A stretch of DNA of 64,000 nucleotides from Globodera rostochiensis (Eukaryota > Nematoda > Chromadorea > Rhabditida > Heteroderidae): positions 2,335,931 through 2,399,930 of the forward strand of contig JAEVLN010000015.1 in the NCBI GenBank assembly GCA_018350325.1, given 5' to 3'. Positions 22,740 to 33,533 of this stretch are shown here, in pieces. A model generated the notes under the pieces. It saw only the letters and a program-made list of their open reading frames with translations. It had not been told where the DNA came from and searched no databases. Within the stretch, counting starts at the first letter, position 1, and every line of letters begins with the position of its first letter. The position numbers and the translations under genes were made by a program.

Positions 22740-23094
22740 GTTTTAAGCTTGTTAATTATAGGCACGGAATGCGGAAACGAAAGTAATTTGAAGCTCATAA
22801 AAAGCGGTTTTAAATATCTTGATTCGAGCAATAATTTTGAAAAATTAAAACAAAATGCCAATTCTAAATTCGCTAATTATTCAATTTTAAATCAAGCGGT
22901 AACCATTAGGAAGCAGGATTTGCCATGAAATACTTAAGCCTTTTTATCCTTTGGCAAATACTTTTTCTTCTGGGATTTTCCCTTTTAGCATTAGCATCTT
23001 TTGTCGCTTATTCTTTGAACCCTTTTACTTGGCTCTTTTAGAGATAATTTATCTAAATTTGTGGCACTCCGAATTAGCAGCCAATCAGATACAT
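22740..23094. promoter_or_regulatory. Divergent spacer between the BIRC6-like and POT1-like genes
   Basis: AT-rich, with both flanking genes reading outwards, so it should hold their promoters. A short hydrophobic frame (ATG 22925) ends after about 38 codons and is not convincingly coding. Confidence 0.35.
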
Positions 23095-24997
23095 ATGATT
23101 GAGAGGAACCGTTATTATTATACCAAACTTGGAGATCTTAAGATTAAGGATAATGTGAGTGTATGGGCTGTTGTTGCATTCATTTCTCACGCAGGAGGTA
23201 ATTTAATCGCAACTTTCTAAACTACAACCAATTTTTTTCAGCTGAAATTAAAATGATGTTGCTTGATGAGTGTGAATCTCCAGTCTTTTGTGTTTTAGGC
23301 ATGGACAAATGCTCAAATTTCGGAAGTATTCCCTTATCCAATAGTATGATTGTTCGAATTCACCGCTGCAGAGTGAGTTTCATTTTGTCGTAACTGGCAA
23401 TTATTTAAATAAAAATAACCTTACAAATTAGGTGCGTATTGCTAGCAATAATCAAGTTACGATCATTGGACGAATAAGTTTTTGCAACTTTTCGATATGT
23501 AAGTCTTTTTTTAACTCAGATTGTGCTGGTTTACATGTCGTCGCTTGGTGTGTGGATGATTTGGATTGTTCAACACGGTACAATAGTTCGAATGGGTTCA
23601 CTTTCGATCCACAGTTAGACGCCCAGCGGGTGAGTTATATTGGAGAGAGGTTTTCCGTCTTCACAAAAGAAATAAATCTACCGTAGAAAAAGGGAAAAAT
23701 CGATATAAAATGTTTCAGAATTGGATTGTGTTTGTATTATTTTGGTTTTTTATTTAAATTTACGTCTCTTTTTTAGTTGGATGAATTACGCAGGTACTGG
23801 AAAGCAAGGATTGTCGATGATGGCATGGCTAGAAAATTGTTTTTTGGAATGGTCAATCATAGCCAACTCTTTACTCGTGAACGGTTAGCAAACGATGCCG
23901 GAATTACTGAGCAGCTTCGGCAGCCTTCCGAAGTCTTTCAAAACAGCTTTGATCTATTTGCTTGCAATGCGATCAAAGGCAACGCTACTGACAATAACAA
24001 TGAGCAACACTCCGCCAATTGTGATCAGAACCAAATGAATGTTTTGGAGGCAGAAGACGCTTTCCTCGGAAAGCTCAAGGAAATTATCAGAAAAATTACA
24101 TGCGAATCGACATGCATTTCTTTCTCGCGAGTTAGGCCGAATTGTTACTTTGATGTGGTTTGCCAGGTACATATTGAGAATGAACAAAATATTACAAAAA
24201 TAACTTGTCCATTAGTTCAACGATTTTTGCAGTTACAGCTTCTTACTGTTGTTTTTCTTTTCAGATAGTAGCGGTCCACGTTCCATTTGAAGGTTTCGGA
24301 GGTGCGACGTACCTGAGTGTTTGTGACGGTACAAAGTCTCAAATGTAAATAGCTTTTATTTATTTTTTACTCTTAGCACTCGAAAAACCCGGGAAAGGGT
24401 GGCTTTGCGCTGTTTTCTTTTTCGATTTAGCGTTGATATGATAGCATTTGAAGTTTAGAAATTACAATTAAATCTGTTTTGAACCCCCCAGTGATGGCAA
24501 TTTCTATTGTGTCGGAGGAACGCACACAACGCAAAGCCAAATGTTTTCTGATAGCGAGCACATTAAGGACTTTGTCTACGTAATCGGATGTTGGGGTATC
24601 TTTGCGCCTTAAAACTGGAGATCAGACTGTATCTGTATTTATTTTGTACTTCGGAATGGATTCTTTGCTTTCTTTAGACGATTATGCTGAAAAGGCCAAA
24701 AAATTCGAGGTAAAGAAAGCAAATCCGGTTTAATATATTCCAAAAAACGTTCAGGCGGGTGACATCGTTAGGATTTTGAATGCCAAAGTTGGGCCTAAAG
24801 ACGCGAACGGTCAGTTTCATCTCTCTCTGCACGGGCACACAGCGAACAGCGTAAAGTACAAAAGAGGCATTGAATGTGTGAGGAAGGCGAAGAGACGACC
24901 TTCGGACCGGTGTGCAGAGGACGGCGCAACGGAGGCGGAAAGTAACGCCCATCCGAGCGGAAAGAGGACGCGACAGCGGGAGGACGGGGGAGATTGA
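23095..24997 (+). CDS. POT1-like telomere single-strand DNA-binding protein (426 aa)
   Basis: Exons 23095-23197, 23242-23372, 23432-23629, 23777-24166, 24265-24344, 24492-24595, 24678-24709 and 24755-24997 join in phase. The N-terminal domain (YYTKLGDLKIKDNVSVWAVV, then SNSMIVRIHRCRVRIASNNQ) follows the first OB fold of POT1 (Telo_bind). LDELRRYWKARI opens a second part, in which NCYFDVVCQIVAVHVPFEGF, YLSVCDGT and AGDIVRILNAKVGP suggest a second OB-like domain. The C-terminus is Arg/Lys/Glu-rich. POT1 caps telomeric 3' overhangs in the nucleus. Nematode POT homologues are usually short single-OB proteins, so the double-OB layout is noteworthy. Family identity is from pattern recognition. Confidence 0.8.
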
Positions 24998-25103
24998 GGC
25001 GGAGTTTTGGAAAGCTTTGACCTTTGACACCCAATCTTCCTTTTTATGAACATTTTAAACATGATGATATGCGAGGAGGAGGTCATTTTATGATATTGTA
25101 GTT

Positions 25104-25994
25104 TCATGAATTGAAACCTTCTAGTATAAAACGCAAACAGAATTGGAAGAACTTCCTAAAAAGCATTTCGGCCTTCTCATTGAATCTGTCCTGAAGGATT
25201 TCGCTGATCATGTACAGAAAGGGCGCTTCCAGCTGTTGGAAGTCGTCGAATTTGATGCCATTCACTTTCGAACGGTGCATTTTTCCGACGGACGAAAGAC
25301 GTTGGCACGCCGATGATGCGTCGGAGGGCGTTTGCTCGACGGCAGTTATGACCTCGTCGAACACCTGGCAGATGAAAGGGGGGGGGGTGTATTGAGAAGG
25401 GCTTACGATATTTCATATTTTCTTGACAACGGATATTTGAATTGCTGAATAATAAATGATGACTGCCCCCCCCCCCCTCCGGCGTCTTTTCGCTTTCCTT
25501 TACGAAGAATGTTATCAACAGTTAAAGTGTCGGACCCACTTTCAAGTAATTTGAGGCTATTGTTTCGAAGGCCGGCTCGGAGCACTCGGGAGAATCGATG
25601 TTCAGCCCGTTCAGCTTTTGGTAGCGTTCTTTCGCCTCAGGGCATGTTTTCAGATACCTGAAGAGAGAAGAACTAATTAGACGTTTCGAGATGAGTTCGC
25701 ATGGAATGCCTATGATATGCCGTTCCCCGCCCCGCAATCGTGTGATTGATTAGTGATGGAGTCCAACCCCGAAAAGTCCGGTTCCGCATCCCCTCACTTA
25801 TAAAGCATTGTCTTCCCGCACGCCACATCATTCCTCCTCACTGTTTTCCAATAGTTCTTTAGCGTGAACAACTCCCGAAAGTCGGTGTACGGAAGCCGGG
25901 AGTCCATTTTTATTTTCTCCTGCGGTTCACCATCGGCGAGAGACTGCGCTATGGCTACGGCCTGACCGACGTTTTTGCTGGCACCGGTACCCAT
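25104..25994 (-). CDS. Nematode globin (191 aa form)
   Basis: Exons 25994-25798, 25657-25540 and 25364-25104 join in phase. MGTGAS at the start is a potential N-myristoylation signal (Gly2), seen in several nematode globins. A/B helices include FTLKNYWKTVRRND; the C/D region is YLKTCPEAKERYQKL. The E helix FETIASNYLKVFDEV places Ile where the distal His/Gln is expected. The F helix SSVGKMHRSKVNGIKFDDF supplies the proximal His, and the G/H helices end FCLRFILEGF. It should bind haem; oxygen carriage, sensing or redox roles cannot be separated. An alternative 5' end lies at 27368-27109. Confidence 0.88.
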
Positions 25995-26734
25995 TAATGA
26001 GCGAATGGGAGGAAATTATGTGCACTTGGGGAACAGAACGGAGTGGGGAATGAATGCTTAATGACTGAGTTTTGGGTCAATTAAACGTAGAAGAAAAAGG
26101 CAATTGTATGGAAAGGTGAAACAACGAACGCATTTGTTCTATGAAATAAAAACTGAAAGTGGGCAAGCCCCCCGGGGGGGGGGGGAAGTGTGCGATGGCA
26201 CCAATCAATGGGTGAATTGGAGAATTAAGGACGGACGAATGAATGCTGGCGGCGACAAATTAATCTCCAACTTCCGAGGGGATTTGAAAGCGAAAAGAAA
26301 GAAAGAAGACGGCGGGGAGGGGGCGGCAATTACTAATTAGTGGTAATAAATCAACCAGACAATCATTCAAATTCAAAGAGGATCATTTTCATTATTGGCA
26401 CATTTGGGGGGGGGGGTAACAAAAAGGAAGGGACGGCAAAACAACGATTATGAAACCCCCCAATAAACTTTAAACCTTTTGATCATGAAAGACGGCCGGG
26501 CGAGGCCCTCACATAATTGGGCTCTTTCCCAATGGCCTGGATAGATCGATCGATGCCCGCTTTGTCCCCCGGGGCGTTTCCCGGGCAAAAACACAATTAG
26601 CCGCTCTCTTAGCAGAAAGCGAGGAGCATTGGCTTTGGCCGCCTTTTTATTGAATTTCACGCATGCCTTTCCTTCTTAGGCAGCGCGCAAATTTTACATT
26701 ATTTCGGCAGAGAGTTGGTGGGAAACTGAGCGAA

Positions 26735-27050
26735 TGCCCTCGAGGGCCGATGTCCCCGCCCAAAGTCTCCCACCCCCCCCCCACCTGCCCCGAGGGCCGA
26801 TGTCCCCGCCCAAAGTTCCCCCCCCCCCCCCCCCCCCCACCTGCCCCCGAGGGCCGACGTCCCCGGCCAAAGTCCCCTCCCCCCCACCTGCCCCGAGGGA
26901 CGATGTCCCCGGCCAAAGTCCTCTCCCCCCCCTCCCCGCTCAAAGCCCCCCCCCCACCTCCCCGGGGGGCCGATGCCCGCCCAAAGTTTCCCCCCCCCCC
27001 CCTGCCCGAGGGCGATGTCCCCGCCCAAAGTCCCCCCCCCCCCCTCAACG
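26735..27050. repeat. C-rich minisatellite
   Basis: About six degenerate copies of a roughly 45-55 bp unit of the form CGAGGGCCGATGTCCCCGCC followed by AAAGT and a long C run. It lies between the two alternative globin 5' ends. Long proline or glycine frames here are a by-product of composition. Confidence 0.8.
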
Positions 27051-27108
27051 AGGCAATAACGACAAACACATAGCGGCCCCCACCCCGGGCACAAAGACCA
27101 ACACCAAC

Positions 27109-27368
27109 CTGTACATGAACAGTCCATGCGACTCCTTCCAACGTCGATTCACCGTCTTCCAATAGTTTTTCAGCGTGTAGAAGTCCCTGAAAAGCTTTAC
27201 GTTAAATCAACAACCGGCCAAAAGAATTGCTCACCTGTAACCGTCCATGCCCAGTCGCGAGTCCAACTGCTTGACCGGCTGCGTTCCAAAATCGTCGGTT
27301 GACGCCGCAACAGCCGAAGGCGCGTTGTCGTTGTCGCGTTTTTTAATGGATTTTTTGAAGACGGGCAT
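27109..27368 (-). CDS. Alternative 5' exons of the globin gene
   Basis: Exons 27368-27235 and 27186-27109 encode MPVFKKSIKKRDNDN..., then RDFYTLKNYWKTVNRRWK and SHGLFMY. The second is paralogous to the globin exon at 25994-25798 (FTLKNYWKTVRRND, TMLY). Both end in phase 2 with a donor, so either can join exon 25657-25540 and keep the globin frame. No second copy of the downstream globin exons is visible, which favours an alternative promoter/first exon over a second complete gene. A truncated duplicate gene is the other reading. Confidence 0.65.
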
Positions 27369-27439
27369 TTAACCAAAACAAATATTGGTTTAACTTTAAA
27401 GACACAATTATAGTTGTGAAATGGAAAATTCAAAGGCAC

Positions 27440-27885
27440 ACGACGCAGAGGAATTGGGAATCGGGTGGGGGGGTGGGAGGCGGGTGCCAACCCGGGGATG
27501 GGGAAGGGGGGTGGGTGGGAGACGGAGTGCCAACACGTTTGGGGGAAGGGGGGGGGAGGATGGGAGACGGAGTGCCAACCCGGGCATGGGGAGGGGGGGG
27601 GGGTGGGAGACGGAGTGCCAACACGTTTGGAGGGAGGGGGGGGGGGATGGGAGACGGAGTCCAACCCGGGGATGGGGAGGGGGGGGGGGGTGGGAGACGG
27701 AGTGCCAACAGTTTGGAGGGAGGGGGGGGGGATGGGAGGCGGAGTGCCAACCCGGGGATGGGGAAGGGGGGGTGGGTGGGAGACGGAGTGCCAACACGTT
27801 TGGAGGGAGGGGGGGGGGGAGACGGAGTGCCAACCCGGGGATGGGGAGGGGGGGGGGGAGACAGAGTGCCAACCCGGGGTTTGAT
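27440..27885. repeat. G-rich minisatellite
   Basis: About eight copies of a roughly 55-60 bp unit (GGTGGGAGACGGAGTGCCAA then CCCGGGGATGGGGA or ACACGTTTGGAGGGA, then a G run). Two unit types alternate. It sits just upstream of the distal globin start. The G runs on the + strand could form G-quadruplexes. Confidence 0.85.
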
Positions 27886-27889
27886 TCGA

Positions 27890-29961
27890 TGTTTCCATTC
27901 CAACCCAATACGTCCCTAAGATCCATTTTCAAAATACGCCGCTTTCCCTCCCCCCCCCCCCCCGGCAATCACTCGCCCCGCCCGCCTCCTCCCAATTGGC
28001 CGCGGCCTCGCCTCTCTTCCCGACCATCCCTTTCTGCATAAATAACGAATAATCGGAGGCACTTTGTGTGTTTTGCTAAACAGTGGCGGAAACCGGGAGA
28101 GAGTGGTGTAAAGCGATCACTGTGTCCGGAGGTAACAATTTACGAAAAATCAATTCATGATGAATTTGGAGGCATTTAGGAATGCTTATAATTGTGCCAA
28201 TGGGCCATCGACGGCACCAAACCTTCGCGAGAGCATTTAAATGAGTATTGCTGGATGAATGGGGTGGTGGTTCTTGGAAGAAAGCCCATTAGACAGCGCC
28301 GAAGGAGGCATTACGAGCTGTCGACGTCACGAGAAATGGAAACGGATGGGAGAGGGCGGCGGGAGGGCGGCGGGAGCGGGCGGGGGGGGGGGCGGGCGCG
28401 GCCGCAAGGGGACGGACGGAGAGGAAAGCGACGGACGGCCGACGGATTGATTTTGTCCCTTCGGGCGAGCACCGACAAAACATTGGAAGGTCTAACGGAG
28501 GCAAACACAAAAACAAACAGAACAAACGATCCATCCGCGGAGGCGGCATTCCGAATTACGTTACGACGGACGGGCGATATAACTTTGGCCATTATCCTTG
28601 GTTTAAAAATAGCGCCATCCGTTGATGGCACTAATTGGAGTTTGACGTGTGGGCACAGGAAATGTACCGCCGACCGGATTTGGGACATAATTGCCGCCCG
28701 CCGCAGCCTTTGTGGGTTGGTGGGAGGGGGGGGGGGGTGGGGGGGAGGGGGGGGGGGAGGGGGGGGGGGAGGGGGGGGGGGGGAGGGGGGGAGGGGGCTC
28801 ATATTTCCCAACAATTTATTGTTCTCAAAATGGCACAGAATGTGAGGGGGGGGGGACTCTGTTAATTAATTATTGTCGAAGCAATTCATTGGACGAGCCA
28901 TCGATGAAGTAAGTGTTAAGCATAGTCTAATTTCTGTGGGCAAAGGGATTGAAATGTCGGGGAGGGGGGAGGGGGGGTTGGGAGAGAGTGTTTGGGCGGG
29001 GAGGATTTGCTTCGTCCTTAGGGTTGGTCCACAAAGTTTGGCCCCTTCCGGCGATTTCCATGAAAATGCCATTTCAATCCGTCGGCTTCCCATTCAGCCG
29101 AGCCGAATAATTTGGCTGGGGCCCAATTTGTTTCGCTGGCATTGTCTTTCTTTCCTTTCATTTTTAATTTGCCCATTTCTCTTTCCCCCCCCCCCCCCCC
29201 TCCGTTTTGGCTTAAATCCACGGGATTCCGGAGTTAATGCTGCACAAATATTCCATTTCTCAGTTGTCATCAACCCTTTTTCGCGTGCAAAGTCGCCGCT
29301 GGCGTATTCTTTCTCTCGCAAAATGCCCGCGGGGCCGTCGTCTTCATCCTTCTGCTACCCTCCTCCATTATGCCGCCCTCTCCCCCCCGGGGGGCTCAAC
29401 CGGAAGACCGACCTTCGGCGTTTTCCAATCGACTTCCAATTCTTCCTCGAGATGTGTAATTGCCCGATTTAACCCATCCGTTCTATTCGTTCGTTCTCTC
29501 ATCATTTGAGTCGAGATTCATTGTTACAGTATTTTAGAATCTGATTGTAGGTACGGTAACTTTTGTGCCCGCTGTGTGTGGAGGGAAATGAAGAGGGAAG
29601 AAGAAAAGTGTGATAAACGACGCCACATCTGAACATTGACCGTGACATGAACAATCACAGACAATAAATATGGGACAGACAATGGGGGGGGGGGGAATTG
29701 GGGGGAATGGGGGGGGGGGGGGAATTGGGGGGAATGGGGGGGGGGGGGGAATTGGGGGGAATGGGGGGGGGGGAATTGGGCGGGGGGGGGGGAAGAATGG
29801 AGGATGGGCGGATGCTTTATGGATGACGGGCGGGGGAAGAGACGCCGAGAGTGAGCAAAACGAACGGACGTCGCCGCCCACCGCGCCAACCAAATTCGGA
29901 AACGGATCCCTTCCCACTTAAAACCAATTTCTGAGCCAAAATTGTTCGAATAGCCCATAAA
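27890..29961. other. Long gene-poor spacer with G tracts
   Basis: No supported gene. It contains a dense G-run block (28720-28800), a C run at 29184-29202 and a GGGGGAATT-type minisatellite at 29680-29795. Several long frames on both strands are compositionally biased (Gly, Pro, Arg) and overlap each other. Confidence 0.5.
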
Positions 29962-31035
29962 ATGCGTCTTTTGCTGTCTCTTGTCACCGCTTTCTTTTCT
30001 CTGTTCGCATTGATCCGACGAAACCGCGCCCAAAATGGCATTTGTCCTCTGGGCTTTGTTTGGGGAGGACGTAAGTGAAGTTCCTCCCACTTTTGTCTGT
30101 CCTCAGGGTTTTCTTGGGAGTTTAATTATGCAATTATTGTTACAAAATGTGCATTTGCCAATTTGCTTCACCTCCCCCACAGAATGCGGCTTCGGCGTCG
30201 TCTGTCCTCCGTCTTTGCCGCCTTTTCGCGTATGTAAAGATCGTTTGTTATTTTATAATTGAAGAAATAGGCCCAAAACTTTGCATTGGTCGTGGGTGCC
30301 GCCAATAATGAACAAAAGCAAAAATAATGTCATAATTACCACGGCTTATGGGGGTAGGCATTTCGTCCTGCGAGAGTTGCGCCGGGTCGAGAAAAAGGTC
30401 GGGCCGGGGGCCGAGTTTAGAAGCTTCAGCTCTTGGCTTTTTGGTTGTAAATTCGCCTATTTAAAGGAAGCTGAGATTTATAAGCATTTTTGTCTTGAAT
30501 TGTTCCCTCCTTCTAAAACCCCCCCCCCCCCCCCCCCCCCCCCCCTCCCCCCTCCGTTACAGTGTCTCAGAGGCTCTTGTTGTCGGGACCAGCGCCCGCT
30601 GTTTGCCCGTCTCGGGCCCATTGTGTACCCGCAAGACTTGCTGGGCGGGTTCGGCGGCATCTCTCCGGGGACATTCGGCGGCGGTCTGAACAGTCTCATA
30701 GATCTGACCTGCTTCGACAGCGCCCTCAACTGCTACTTGTTCCAGCCCTACTGCTTTGTACCCATCTACCAATTGTGCATGTTTACGAACTGCAGAAGAA
30801 CGTGTGGATACTGTGGGCTCGGCACTTTTAGCGCTTTTGGTGGATTTGGTATCGTTGGGAACATTATGCCTTGTTGGTAGGCTAAAACTGTTATGGATTG
30901 AGCATTTTAGGTGGACTTGGGGCCGGAAACCTCGGTGGATTTGGCGGTGGACTTCTCGGAGGGACTGGAGGATTAAATGGATTTGGGGAACTCGGGGCAT
31001 TTGGCGCCTCCCCCGTCGCGCCGGGAATTGGTTGA
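29962..31035 (+). CDS. Secreted ShKT-domain protein 1, Gly-rich tail (188 aa)
   Basis: Exons 29962-30070, 30183-30229, 30563-30848 and 30911-31035 join in phase. Signal peptide MRLLLSLVTAFFSLFALI, then a Cys-rich module (CPLGFVWGGQCGFGVVCPP, ending SCC), a linker, an ShKT domain (LTCFDSALNC ... LCMFTNCRRTCGYC) and a Gly/Phe-rich tail (LGGFGGGLLGGTGGLNGFG). The ShKT fold is common in nematode secreted, cuticular and effector proteins; it is a disulphide fold and does not itself imply toxicity. The intron before the third exon has a very long C tract as its polypyrimidine tract. Confidence 0.85.
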
Positions 31036-31240
31036 CGCATAAATAAAGTTACGGATTGATTCACTGTCGACTTTGTGGTCGGCCCCCCCCCTCCGTTATT
31101 CTCGGCTCTTCCCATTCCGATGTCATAGATCCCGAGTCCCAAACGGCAATTGAATAAGCTGCCCAAACAAAAGCATTAATTCGTCACGTTCAACGCTTCG
31201 ACAACGTCAACTTCATCAGCAGAACCATCCCAATGCTCAA

Positions 31241-31744
31241 ATGCCCTCCCCGCACATCTCCGCCAACGCGTTCCCCTCGTCCCTTGTGCTTCTCCTCCTC
31301 TTTGCGCCCTTTCCCCCGACCTCCTCCCAATTCATCTCCTCCTCCTCCTCTGCCCTGCTCGCCCTTTACTGTCGGGACAATTCGCCCCAGTGCCCGTTGT
31401 ACTACAGCTACTGCTTCATCTCCCTCTATAAGTGGTGCATGTCAACGCACTGCCGTCGAACTTGCGGTTACTGTGCGCGACAGTCCCTCTTCCCCAGTGT
31501 ACCGTATGTGCAGCAACAGCCCGGCGTAATGCAACCGATCATCCAGCCAATAATCCAACCCGTCCTACCACTAACGCCCATCGGCAACACTTTCGGCGGC
31601 ACATTTCCAACTATCAACACTTTCCCATCTGCCAATACTTTTCCCGGTGGCACAACATTTACCAATTTTCCTGGGCGGCCAAACATTCCCACAGTGTTCT
31701 CCAACAATTTTCCATTTGGAAATGGCGGCGGATTTGGGAGATGA
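31241..31744 (+). CDS. Secreted ShKT-domain protein 2 (167 aa)
   Basis: Single-exon gene 205 bp downstream of ShKT protein 1. The signal peptide has a Leu-rich core (SLVLLLLFAPFPPTSSQ). The ShKT domain reads YCRDNSPQCPLYYSYC, then WCMSTHCRRTCGYC, with the usual six Cys spacing. The C-terminus is a low-complexity Pro/Ile/Asn/Thr/Phe tail (PIIQPIIQPVLPLTP, then TFPSANTFPGG) without cysteines. It lacks the extra Cys-rich module found in the other three paralogues. It is probably extracellular; the role is unknown. Confidence 0.88.
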   Translation: MPSPHISANAFPSSLVLLLLFAPFPPTSSQFISSSSSALLALYCRDNSPQCPLYYSYCFISLYKWCMSTHCRRTCGYCARQSLFPSVPYVQQQPGVMQPIIQPIIQPVLPLTPIGNTFGGTFPTINTFPSANTFPGGTTFTNFPGRPNIPTVFSNNFPFGNGGGFGR

Positions 31745-31841
31745 AGCAAAAGATCTAATCGTTATTACCAACTTTTATCCGCTCAAAATTTGAAAAAATG
31801 ATTAAAACTGAATTTATCCATTTCATCCGACCTAAATCCGT

Positions 31842-32801
31842 TCAGAAGAGAATCTTTGTGTACCAAGCGGTGTAAGATTCTGTCTGAAAGGACGTTTCGG
31901 CACGCACTTTGAGCGTCATCGAGTGGAAGCCGGACAGTTCAAATTGGCGTTCAAACTGAATAATTTACTGGCATTAGCGGAGAAATAATTACGTTTAACC
32001 GATCAATTTCTTATGCTTTGATCCCCCCCCCCCCCTCCTCCCATTTTCACACCTCTCTAATGTCCAAATTCCCTCCGGCGCCTCCTGCACCAAAAGATCG
32101 TTTCAGAAATCTGCAGATAAAGCTGATTATTCACTGCACTTGGGGGCAATGCTCCATGTAACTAACTGTTTGAGGTGCAAAATTAGCTTTCCGTCCTTGA
32201 AGAAGCCCTGCTCCATCATGGACCAACCTTCGAATTGATCACTTTATTCTAAATCAGTCTCTCTAAGCCGACCGACCTTCGCTGCTCGTTGTCAGATAAG
32301 CCACATGGACCCGGGGGTCGCGTCGGGTGGCATTCTTCACCGGCATGAAGCCATAATCGCCTGACATTGTCCCGAAGTGTTACAGAAATCAATGAAAGTT
32401 TACTTCGAATGACATTTCGACCCGCATCAAAGTAAGTGTGCCTTGGACGTTCCTTTTTTTGGCATTTGTTCCATCCCTAAACCCACGTAATGTTCACGGT
32501 CCGTGCCCCAAACTTCGGAATTGGGTTGATTGCCAAATCGATCAAATTTGGAGCTGGCAATTCCTTGAAGTTTCCGCTACTACGGTCCATCTGCCAAAGG
32601 CCGATGAAGTCCTGGACCGGTCGGAGATCCCAGGGGAGCATGTTCAGGTTGTAGCCTGGGGAATGAACGAACGAACGAACAGTGGGCACCCCCAGGACCC
32701 GGGACTGAATTCTTACGGTCTTCATAACGAGAACGGACAAGTGGAAGTGAGACAAAGAGGATGAGCAACGAGAACAGAAGCTGATGAGAGGTCGAAGTCA
32801 T
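31842..32801 (-). CDS. Secreted nitrobindin/THAP4-like beta-barrel protein
   Basis: Start ATG 32801; exons 32801-32717, 32655-32487, 32441-32404, 32360-32277, 32227 to about 32170, and 31955-31842, with one junction in 32170-31956 unresolved. A signal peptide (LLFSLLILFVSLPLVRS) precedes the nitrobindin/THAP4 C-terminal type fold: PVQDFIGLWQMDRSSGNF, AINPIPKFGARTVNIT, FDAGRNVIRSDYGFMPVKN, DPRVHVAYLTTSSEG and finally SMTLKVRAETSFQTESY with AWYTK. Family members bind haem or small hydrophobic ligands in a 10-strand barrel. A secreted form suggests extracellular ligand binding, which is inferred. It is tail-to-tail with ShKT protein 2. Confidence 0.82.
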
Positions 32802-33533
32802 CCCAATTGCCTGCAAATAGGAGATAAAAAGACCATAAAAATGCAATTAATATGAATGGGTGCACGCTCAATCGATTAGTGATCGGATGGACAAAGTGAT
32901 CAACAACAGATAATAGGCGGTTTGGTTGGAGGAAGAAGTGATTAAGGCGAAGACAATGAATTGGTGGGGGGGGGGGAATAAGAATAATGATGGGATTGAC
33001 CGGTAAATTTGCCCGGTCCTCGTCTTGGCTGTCCCCCCCCCCCCCCTAAAAATCGAAACTTTCCCTGCAAAGTCCAAAAATTGTTTCGCAGACGGAAAGC
33101 GCGCAACCAAATGGGAGAATGGAGAATAACCAATGCATGGCGGGAGGGTGAAAAGGTTATGCTGGAGCTGAAGGAGGAGGAACGGGTTCCACCTTCCCGC
33201 CACACTTATCAACGCAACGACAAAGGGTCCTCCGAACGAGCGAAAAGTGTGGTAAAAGCAACAGAACACTGGGACCGTGAGGTTTTAAGCAATTTTATGC
33301 GCGCGTACATTTCATTCTATTAACCATTTCAATATGAATTTTGATAAAAACCCGTTAAAATGAGGGTACAATGGCCAGTGACAATGAGGAACATAAAACG
33401 GTGAAAAAGATCATTCTAACAAAAAGTTCAAATTGAATATTGCCCGGCCCCGGGGAATGTAATATGTTATGCATATTCAAGTGATGTACACAGTACAATG
33501 ATTAGTATCCTTCAGAACTACACCCAAAGCGGA
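32802..33533. other. Intergenic
   Basis: No gene supported. It contains C and G runs (32967-32978, 33033-33047) and AT-rich stretches. Confidence 0.4.

Noticed and set aside
22925..23041. Short hydrophobic peptide upstream of the POT1-like gene
   Set aside because: It ends in a stop, is AT-driven in composition, and POT1-like homology starts cleanly at ATG 23095.
26647..27165. Long Gly- and Pro-rich frames on both strands
   Set aside because: They are produced by the C-rich minisatellite, exist in several frames at once and have no codon or domain signal.
27197..28041. Long frames in several registers (up to 233 aa)
   Set aside because: They are a by-product of the G-rich minisatellite.
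28192..28865. Gly/Arg-rich frame that resembles an RGG protein
   Set aside because: Composition comes from G runs; opposite-strand frames are equally long, and there are no splice sites or conserved motif.
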